64,000 nt of DNA from Ooceraea biroi (Eukaryota > Arthropoda > Insecta > Hymenoptera > Formicidae). The translations under genes and the position numbers were made by a program. The notes under the pieces were generated by a model, which saw nothing but the letters and a program-made list of their open reading frames with translations, was not told where the DNA came from and made no database searches. The stretch is from positions 7,175,838 through 7,239,837 of the forward strand of contig NC_039516.1 in NCBI RefSeq assembly GCF_003672135.1. The letters run 5' to 3'. This document shows positions 39,901-51,048 of this stretch, in pieces; position 1 is the stretch's first letter; each line of letters begins with the position of its first letter.

Positions 39901-42900
39901 GCGACACCGCATAAATCGCATGGCCGACGTGAGTGACGTTAACTGCTGCTAACGCACATGGATGTGACGCGCTCTGTGGACCACACAGTGGCCGTTTCTC
40001 CCTTTCTCCTTTCCTTCATCTTCCCGTCGGCCCTTTCGCTTCGAGTTACGAGTAGCGAGCCGGTGGCGCGCGAGCGCGCCAGACTAAATGGATAATTACG
40101 GTATAATTATAACAGGCCGGATAATTACGGTTAATATCGACGATATAAAATGTGCTTAAATCGAGAGTGACGTCTTTTAATTCGAAGCCGGCCGTGAAGT
40201 CAGCTCGTTGAGTCGCGTGAGGATCATCAAGAGAGGATCCCCCTTCGGCAATTGCATCTCGCAATGCTCTTTTTCTTTGCTGCTCCGCCGCCACCATCTT
40301 CTCGTTTTATCGCTGGTTAATTATTTCGATTGCGCATTCGCGACAAATAAAGTCTCGAAAGTAACTCCTCCCGTAACTCGTACTTGCTGCGATACATTCT
40401 CGCTCGCGATTGCCACCTCTCGAGATTTATATTCTTCCTCGTTGGTAAACTGCTTGTTCATTTAATATATCTATTGTATAATAATGGTTTGATTGTTGAT
40501 ATTACTTTCTGTTTCTTCTGATTGTAATAATTACTTGCACTCTGCAAGTAAGTACCAACGTTCCCCTCGGTATCTTTGATTGTCTTTCAAAAACTTTCTG
40601 TTCATCGCAAATTGTTTTCTAATATTTATTTTTATTTCGAGTATGCAGTTTCCATTCTTTCGTTCTATTCATTTTACGTTCATTCACTTGCAAAGATTTT
40701 CAGCGCATTTCTTAAAGTCATGACAGCTCTCTGAATAGCTTAACAATATTTTTCAAGACTTTTAATCACGAATTTCTCTAATCGATGGATCTTACTAGCT
40801 TCCAACCGAGTGTTCACGCAAAGGACACCCGAACACAAAACGTATGCGAGAATGCGAAACAAAGCGGAAATGATAAGAGTAGAGGGAGAGTTCTGTCAGG
40901 TTACACGCGAGGACGAGCTCTTTGGTTTTCTAGGTGCGGCTCTTGTCCGCGGTTCTCCACTCGCGAAACAAAAAAGTCGAGACGGGAGAGAAAAGAGGTC
41001 GAAAAGAAATCGCTGACTATTTTCTAGCTGACTATACGACCCTGCTGAAGCTGAAGGCACCCACGTGGACGCGGCACGATCTCCAGGAGGCGATCGAGGC
41101 CGTGGTGAACCAGAAGATGCGCTTCACCCAGGCGTCGACGAAATACGGCATCCCGAAAGGCACTCTCTACGACAACATACTCGGCAAGTCCAAGAGGATG
41201 ATGATCCTCGAGGAGGCCGGCCTCGATCCAAGCGAGGAAACGGCGGTCCTCGAATTCTGCTGCGACATCAGCGTCAGTCCGTACAATCGACGCACGAAGA
41301 AATCCCTGAACGCGATACTGAACTTCGTCGAGCGACTCAGGCGGAAGCGCGACCCGACCTTCATGTTCTCTGGCCTGGCGGGCTTCCGCTGGTGGTGGGC
41401 CTTTTGCAAGAAGCACTCGATAGTCTCGCTATATTTCAACGACGAGAACGAGAACGGTGCCGATTCCTCTTAACGCTGTCCAGCCCACCGCGGGGTGAGA
41501 GATTGATCGCGGAGGGGGAGACGTGGTCCCGCGGAAACTTCCTTTACAAGTTGTATTTCCGTTAAAGTCCAAGGGTGCGTTCGGGGAGACGCTATTAGCG
41601 CTGAAAATCTATAGTATACGTGACATGACTATAGAGTTTTAGCGCTGATAGTGAGCTCCCCGAACACAGCCCAAGAGGATTAAAATCGCAGAGTGAACGC
41701 GCGACGGTTTATACGTTATTGTACGCGCCATACGCAATTTTATTTATATCGAAAGAGACATGTAGAGGAGAGTTGCCACATAATCATGTCACTTAAGATT
41801 TTTTATGTTATATATTCCACATGGTACGAGATTGTATGCAAATTTGCGTCAGAAATTGTAGCTTGACACACTTGCTATTATATCTTGGACAAATAACAAA
41901 TTAATTTGTTATAAGCTTTTTTATAGAATTATGATATACAAAATTTTGTTTATAATACATAATACACATTTTAAAATATAATAATACATATGTGATAAAT
42001 CTAAATGCATAGTAATAAACGAATTAAGTATAAGTATAACTTCACAAAATATCGATGAAGAACGATTTGAGTAATCGATACGAATTGGCAATTCTTTTGT
42101 ACGTCGTGTAAACTTCATGTCAATTTTATCCTAACACTTGTGTGGCACACGCGAGCGTCCACGGACGATCGCTCGTGAGTCGTGATTAACAGAAATTTAT
42201 TCAATAACTTTATCTGGTCTCACAGAATGATGAGTTTGATGAATAAAAAAGCAAACCCGCAGAACGATCTTCTTGGATCTCGAGTCTTTGCGGCGCCACG
42301 TCCTCTGTCTTGATCGAGATTCGTCGGCCGGAAAGGCGATTTCTTTCTCTCGAGAGGGAATCGCGGAAAATTTAATGCTTCGGCGACAACGAGCTCGTTC
42401 GGACAACGTTAAGGTAAAGGGAATATAAAACGGGTTGGATTTTCGAGTGGCGTGCCATCACAGCGGCGCGACTTATTATGCAATCTTTATTTGCTCTCCT
42501 GGGCGAGATACATTTGTATTCTCAGGCTGCAAGAAGCTGGTAGCGCGCTTAAAAGTGACCGGCGCGTTCTCGGAGAAGCCACCACGAAATGCCTTCGAAA
42601 TGTGAAATGTGATTGAACATGATGCCTTCTAGGATCGCGTGATAATCCATTTCTCAGGGAAGCGAGATTGAACATTAAATCGAGTAAAACAATCATGTGT
42701 TTCCGAAATTAAAAATTGCACGGCAGACGTTGCAACGATACTGATCTGTTCATCCTACGAAATTATTGAAACGGATTATCAGGCGCTCTTCAAAGGCAGA
42801 GGAATCGTGTGGGTCCTCGAGTTCATCGGGATTACGTTTGAGCATCTTCGCGATATCACTGTTTCCCTCCATTTTATCACGTCGTTTTCGTTTCTTTCTG

Positions 42901-45900
42901 GTTTTCTTTCTTGTTTCAAGTTTATCGTTCCATTTGTGTAATTCCTCTGGAGCATGCGCGCGAGGAAGCGGACAACCGACGCGCGATCCGTAGACTTCAA
43001 CGCGGAAAATCGCTGCACAAGCAGGATCGCAGAGGAAGAATTTGCCTGCTAATTGAAAATCGAACGCCGCGTTGCGTCGCGTGTGCGACCAGTCGCGCGA
43101 AACAATAACGCGGTAAAGTCGGGGAACTTTAATGGGCAAAAAATGTCTACGTTCGATTAAATTTAATATCCGTCAGGATCGATTGCATCAACGGCGATTA
43201 GCGCGGTTATTCCCTCGTGACAATGTTTCTCGATCTTTTTTCCTCGCCGATCGACGCTCCTGAAGTAATAGCATTTCCATTATGTAGGAGAACGTATTAA
43301 TTGATTTGTTAATAACTCGGTCCATCAAAGACACACGCTAAAACATATTCTCGAGGGAAACCGCATATATAGTGACGCATTAACGTTAAGTTTTTTTAAA
43401 TATTTTTGATACGTTTATGATTCATCAAATAGATTAGTTTGAAAGATTATTAACATGGCTTCAAGAAGTGCTGTATATATTTATTTTATATTAATCTCTG
43501 TATTAATTACATAAATTAGATTAACAAATAATGTAATGTGCATACATATAATACATATTAAATCTATTATTTCAAGAGATACATATCTCAATTAAAAGGG
43601 AAGCAGTATCGCAAGATGTCTTCGAATGGTCATCTCGGCAACTCTGTGCGAATCGCGTTCCTACGAATCAATCACACCTGCGAACGATATGTAAACGTAT
43701 AATGAACATAGTGCCTTCTGATAATTTACCCTCGTCTTCCACATAATGTTAATCGACGAATCTAAGGCGGAGGCGTTCTCGCCTTTTCTATATTGCTATA
43801 TTTTGTACATATATTCTATATGTATCTCGAATCAGTGGGACCAAATGATCACTGGAGATAGTTACTAATACCGGCACTCGCTGTGTCGCCATAATTAGAT
43901 ATTTTTCTACGAATTTTATTATTAGCGAATTGTTTAAGTTATTAACGTTGCCATGTTACGCGCGTTGGACTTTGCGCCTTTTTGCTACCGACAGAAATCG
44001 CGGGATAGTTGTTTCTCTTTGATGAAGAAAGAAAGCGTTCTCCGTGCGAAAGTACGCACATTTTTTTGTTAACATTCCAAATCTTGATTACTCGATAATT
44101 GCATTTATGTAACGAGTGCGTATCCTTCTTTTGTTAGAACAGCGGGAAACTAGAGGGAGATTAGATTTATGAATGTAAAGAGCGAACGGATGAAGGAAGT
44201 ATGTCACATACTTACGAAAGCTGATTTAGCGGCGCGATAATATTTAATGCAATCGGACGAATGTTTTAACAATATTATACATCGTGATCATTATTTAAAA
44301 TTTAAATAGCCGTACAGCGGCATGCCGCCTATTTAATACTATAAATAATATAAACGCGAGATGTGCATATATATATATATGCGCTAGGAAATAAATGTAA
44401 TGAAAGTGGAGCAAAGCAGCGAGCCATATAAAAGAGCTACATCTAAATATATCGGCCCGATCCGGCGCACGCGACTTAAGTGTTAAATCTCGATAACGCG
44501 AGCTTATCGCACAGAGCGGTACACATACACAGAGACATATACACGCACGTAGTTCGATTCATATTTATTCATAAAAATAATATACCGCAACTTCTCATGT
44601 TTATAGATACGCATAATCCGCTTGCAATTAAACTTAAATTACCCCAACCGCAAACCGGAATACGTATCTTGATGTAGATGATATATCGGTACGTGTTGTA
44701 GCTGCGGCGAGACAAATTGTGTTTCGCGGCTCAAAATACTTCATGCTAAAACGGGGCGCACGTTCCTCCATGCGTTTAGCTCACCGTTCGTGAAAAATAC
44801 CATTCCGCAACGCATAATGGCAATACTTGAGAGAGTGACGACGACGAATAGCATTAGATTACTTTCGCGCCAAAGCGTGTCACAGCGACAAGAACGAGAG
44901 AAAGAGAGAAAGAGAGAAAGAGAGAGCGAGAGAGAGAAAGAGGGGGAGGCAAGGGACGCGCGATATACTCGCATCGGTCTACTCACATTCCACGGGGCGG
45001 AAAAAAATGACTCAATTACGCGCAGGAAGGAGGGGAAAGGGAAAAGGGAACAGGGCGAACGTTAATAGGGTACGCCTTTAGAGCGTGGACTTTTTGCGGC
45101 AATCGCGCGACGCGTACTCGTGCGATGACGCGTATCGCGGGCAATAAGCGGTACCGATATCCAGCAATTATCGATCAACACGCCGGCGATTAATGTCGAG
45201 AGTCGGCGGCGCGGCCTTCCTCGGGGGTGAGACAGATAGATAATATAAACGCCACGCGGATTCTCCGGCGCCCGAGAGCGGGAGCGGTGACTCGTGTCGG
45301 ATCTCGAGGCGGGTCGCTGAAAGGAAAACTCGATCGGCGAGATGTTTCAGTCTCTGTCACTGTCATCATCATCACGAGAGAGAGAGAGAGAGTGACGTTT
45401 CGATGTTACCTCATTGTCGTTGACTCGTCGTTGATGCTCCAAATGCGTTCGTTTCATCAAAAAAATATTTTTTTCCCTTCTTTTGAGGGAAGAAAAAGAG
45501 TAGAAAGCAAAAAGTTCCGAGGCAACATCTTGGATCGCAGCCTCGATCGCTCTGTCTCTGTCGCGTCGCCAATTCGACCGTCCGCATGTACCCTCGCGGG
45601 TGTTACGGGATTATTGAGCTATTATTTGCTCGCGTTTACGCGTTACAGACTCGCCGAGAGCTCGCGAGTTCTCAAGACGACGCCTTCTTCTTCGACGACG
45701 CTTTAGCGTACTTCCCGCGTCACATTATCGTCGATCGTCGCCCCCGGCGACTTACAGCTCGCGTATTTACGAGCGGCGCGTTAATTGAATCCCGGCGAGA
45801 ACGATGTAATATTATACCGGTGTTATCGCGCGTCCGCTAAAAGTGCGGCGCGCCGAGTGGAAAGTGTGTTTGAGAGAAGAGAAGAGAAAGGAAGAAAGAA

Positions 45901-48900
45901 AGGAGAGAGATGGTGTGCGCGTATGGTGGGAGAGAGAAAGAAAAAAGGGGACGTGGAGGAGAGAAAATTAAGTGTGAATGAGCGGTATTAAAATAGGCGT
46001 ATACGACATTCCGCGATAAAGTATCGAAAGTAAAGGACGACATCTCGCAGCAGCCGTAAACTGGTCGCGTTACGATGGTGCTACCGCGCGGAGATAATCA
46101 CATCGCGAATAAAGTATAATCCCGCCCGGGATCCTACGGGAGCGTTCCTCGGCAAGGACGTTTCCCGCCTGGCGCATCGATAGAAATCGACCGGATCCCG
46201 GACAGCGGAATAAATAAGCGTCGCCGAAGGACGCGAGAGATCCGCAAACGCGGGGTCTTCTGTCGGAGCAGAAAGCCCTCGTCACGCTCGCTTCGCTCGC
46301 TGAAACGCGAGAAATCGCGACGGGGAAAATGTACTTAGCGCGTGCTCGAGTGAAAAATAGAATAAGTGAGATTAATCGCGCGACGACGAGCTTTTCCGAG
46401 TCTGTTCTCGTACCCCGACTGTGCCCCAACCGTGGCCCGAGCTTGACCGCTTTCCTCAGCGTCGAATGTTGAATACCGAACGCAACGCGATATCTGGCGC
46501 GGATATAGCGGTGAACGCGCCGCGGGAATACGGGAGCTCTAAGAATAGATACGGAATCAGCTGCGCGCGTTTTCCAATGAATTGTATTAATCGCCAATTG
46601 GGTCAGCAGGCTTAATTAGAGCCAATAACTTAACTATCAAATAATCGCTGCGAATTGAGGCCGGCCGTACGTGCCATACGCGAGCGGCGGAAGTTACTGC
46701 GAACGTCGTCGCCGGACATTTCTTTCGCCTCGTCACCCTCGTTAGGCTCTCCGCACATTTTACCTCGCGAATTTCATTCCGACTGACTCGACACGGTTTC
46801 TTTATCGCTTCCTGATCAATTATCTGCTCGCAATGTTAAAAAAAATACTCTGTGACATTAAGAATTGCGAGATTCTTAATGCGTTAACGATATGTGATAA
46901 ATTAGCGGCGTGTGAAGGTAACGTGTAACTCTTTATTGCGAGACTTCCGAGTGCGCCGACACGATAAAAATTGTGGTTCTATAGTTTTGCATGGAAGAGT
47001 TGACGATATTCGACAGCTGCGACGTCTAATTCCTGTTTATTGATATATTACAGATGAAATCTGTAACGTTACCTAAGTGAGATTCGCTCGCTCGATCTTA
47101 ATCCGATCTCGTTGAGGTGACGCTAATAAAGAGATTCAAGTTACTCTGTATATAATTAGCGATCCTATCAATAATCGATGATAATTGTAAACCAAATGTC
47201 CGTCTGGAAACGCATTGCAAGCAATTGCACGTATGATTACGCGTGTGAGACGTCATGTCACGTAGCGACGTGTTCTGATTTCTTGATGTATTTTAGATAC
47301 GTTATATGTTCTTAAGCTACATTCCGCATTTCTTCCTGCGCAATTGCGCCTCGTTCGTTCGTTTAACGTTGAGTAAGATTTACGCCCGTTTACATTAATC
47401 GTTGATTTGCTTCGTTTCGCTAAAGCGATGACCGAACGATGACTCTTGTAACACTCTGTAACGATTGCAACGCAACAACGGCAATATAATTGATATTTGC
47501 GTTTCGTCTAGAAGAACGTTACTCCTTAGACGTACTTCTTGGCCTACCTGCTCTCGCACACATCCACACATCTGTCACACACATACACACACATATCTGT
47601 CTTTCTTAAGCCATTTTTCTAGGTGTACAACTCCACACACGTTCAAGGTATCAAACCGCGGTGGACGCATCTGCGTGCATCGCGTTTAGTTTAATTAACA
47701 TTATTCCACACGAAAATTGCATATTACCGGAATCGTGAACGACGCAACGACGATCCGTTTCTGCCCCCTCGCATTTCGATCTCCGATCGATCGCATCGAG
47801 GGCGCGTTGGCTATCGAGCTAATGAGAATGATCGATTAATAAAAAGATCATGTGCAGTAACGAGAACATTTATTCACCCTGCATTTCCTCCGCATTCCCC
47901 TCCCCCAACCCCAAGTACTCGGTCGCTTTGACTAATAGCTGCTTTTCTGTGTTTTCTCTTTTCCACGGGGGGCGTTAACTAGCAGACAGCTACCAGTACC
48001 AGCTGCAGTCCATGTGGCAGAAGTGCTGGAACACCAACCAGAGCCTGGTGCACAACCTGCGCTTCCGGGAACGCGGACCCCTCAAGTCCTGGCGGCCTGA
48101 GACCATGGCGGAGGCGATTTTCAGCGTGCTGAAGGAAGGGCTGTCCCTCAGCCAGGCAGCAAGGTGCGTCTTTAATGACTACACATTATGTTATACACGC
48201 TAATTGTTCGTTTGCCAGAACATTGACAGACGAATAAAAATCAATAGAAGATTAATAAATAATTTCTTGTTATGTTAGTAATTAAATAAAAATAAATACT
48301 TGATAAATTATACACATATTACAAAGAAATGCGACTTTCCATATATTTGATGTATATTTTTCTCAAAATTAGATTATACGGAATGTCTTTAATTATTAAT
48401 TACATAAACACGATAGATTATGCTTTGACATTTTTCATCGTAAAAGACTGTGAGAGGTTGCTTATTAAAAAATACTGCTGCAAAAAGCGAAGCAGCCTGT
48501 GCATCGAATGTTAATCGAATATTAATATTAATCGATGCACCGTATTAATCTTAAAAATATTCGAACGTTTTCGACGATGTTTTATAAACGTTATACGTTT
48601 CGTTTAATTGCGCTTTTTCAGTATATTAATGTATAATTAATGCCGGCTGATATAAAACGCGTTAATTTAAAAAAATATTGTTCTATCTCCGACGCATGTT
48701 GCAAAAATAATTAATTTAGTTGCAATCGTTTTCTGTGTACCACATCCGCCACACGTACAGCACATGCGGATCCAATAATAAAATTAATAATAGATCCGCG
48801 CACTTGCACGAAACTTGCGCGCGCGCGCGGCATTCAATATTAATACCGAGTGATGAAATGTGTTAATATAAAAATTACAAAATATTATTTTTAATTGCCT

Positions 48901-50994
48901 GCCCGAAGGGGGCTCGCCACGGCGGTCGGTGTGTGTTCTTGTGACGTTAATAAATGATACGCGAAAGATAAATACTTGATGCGATTTTATGCCGCTGTTG
49001 TTTCCTCCGCGCGCCAACTCACGCAATGTACCGGGTAAATAGTTAAAATTGTTATATAAATGTCTTATGATGCGGCGCGCGTACAATAGAGCCGAGTTAT
49101 TACGCAATGAAAAATTCTTGGAAATTACTGCATCAGGCGTACCTTATCGCCGTGTCTGAATCATGCTAAATAATCAGCCGATCTGCCGCTACTCGAAGCA
49201 GCTGCTTTAAAATCATTTGCGCGGGCGTCGTAAAGCCTGTATCACGTTTGCGTAACAACGTCGACTCGCCGTTAAAGGGATTTCTTTTAATTCACGTACA
49301 AAGCGACTAATAAAGCGCGGCTTTACGAGCCGTGAGCGATAATTTTTATGATAATCGATTCGACGATCGATAATGCCAGCCCCATACTTTTCGCTGCAAC
49401 ACGGCTGCGCGCCGTTTTATTTAAATTTCCGCACGATGCAAATACTTAACGTTTAATTGCCGTTATTAAAGCCGTTAATGCATTTCAACGAAGTAGGAAC
49501 GAATGGGACAGTAAAATTGACTGACAACTGCGTAACAATAAGATATGAGATGGCAGAGTTTCATTATGTCTTCTGAGGAATACTGAATTATTTCGTTGAA
49601 CGCACGATATCATCATATCAGTATTTCCCTCGTGGTTGCATAATTTCGAGTGGTTGCATAATTCCCATTGCCATGCATTCAAATACGTTTTGTTGAATCT
49701 TTCATTCCGCATCGGTGTGGCAAGATTAATATAAATTAACGTGAAATAAAGCGACACGCGGGGAGGGGATGGGATAAACACAAAGCAAGATGACGTTAAT
49801 AAGATAAAGTGAAAATAAACTGAAAGCAGGATAAAGGACGTAATATAAAAACGCGACGTAAAAACGGGAACGTAACTAAGTGTACGTGTCTGTGTGCGTT
49901 GCTGAACAAAGCGGCATAAATACATTCTTTTTCAGGAAATACGACATCCCCTATCCGACGTTCGTCCTATACGCGAATCGGGTGCACAACATGCTGGGTC
50001 CTAGCGCCGACGGTGGAGCCGGTGAGTGTTAGTTGCCATTTTCAGTATTTTCTGAAGACGCCCTCGCTGCTCGATTATGACTACGCTTGCGTTTCTTGAC
50101 AATACGGACGAGATCAAGGTGCAAAAATAACGAATTTTTAATATCAAAGTATCACGACTCTCGCGATGTAAAACTTGGAAAACGACGGCACAGAAACTGC
50201 AAACTTACGCGGAAGATAAAAATCGTAAAGTAGCAAAGAAAATTCACATCGTTTCATGACACATGTAGGGAGAAGAAGATTCTACCGTTTATCATTTATC
50301 TCGTACATCTACGTATGAAATGGGAACGCGAATTTGGGATTTCATGTTTAACATCCTATTCTCATTTAACGTTTGACCTTTGTTCCGTAAGACGTTCTCA
50401 GGACCCTAGTTAGCCGCATGAAGGGCTCGCCCGATGGACCATGACGGTGTAGCCAATTGTAAATAGTTAATAAGCGACGGGCGATCAGAGGGAAGAATAG
50501 TCTAAAGAACTCGGTTACGCTCGTAAAAGCCGCAAGTGCATCGTGCAATTACGCTGGTGCATTATGGTCGGGCTAGTACTCGATGGTAGCGTTTAGTTAC
50601 GCGTCTACCGCTTCATTAGCGTGTCGCACCACGTACATTGACCGCTCATGCCGTTGGACTTATTGCCTTTGTCAATTACCTATACGTTAATGCATTACGA
50701 CTCGCAAAATTTCCCTTAATGATTATATTTTCGCGCCATATTTTCTCAACGATTTGCCAACGCGAAAAAAATATGTTTATCGCCCGAATCCGAAATTCTT
50801 CTTCGCCGGCGATCTCGTTCGCATTGAGCTAAAATTCCGTTAAAGGATTAAGTAAAGAAAAAACATTTTTTTAATAAAAACTATAAAAAAAATATGCAAT
50901 AAGAAATAACGCAATAAGCGAGCAGCGGCAGGCCACCCCAAACCATAACAGTCTTAGAACCGAATTCGCAGTGAAATGAATTCTTTCCCCGTTC

Positions 50995-51048
<54 letters not shown>

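Larger units (their letters stand above)
41474..47985 (+). other. bab intron after the alternative exon (includes its presumed 3' UTR)
   Basis: Starts with the palindromic MITE and AATAAA candidates at 42014 and 42242. AT-rich around 41800-42060 and 43380-43600. A GA microsatellite lies at 44892-44943. No further psq-like coding block was recognised on either strand. Confidence 0.6.

Noticed and set aside
41024..41416. A long open frame on the - strand opposite the alternative psq exon
   Set aside because: It is the antisense shadow of a GC-rich coding exon; the + strand frame carries recognisable psq motifs and splice signals.
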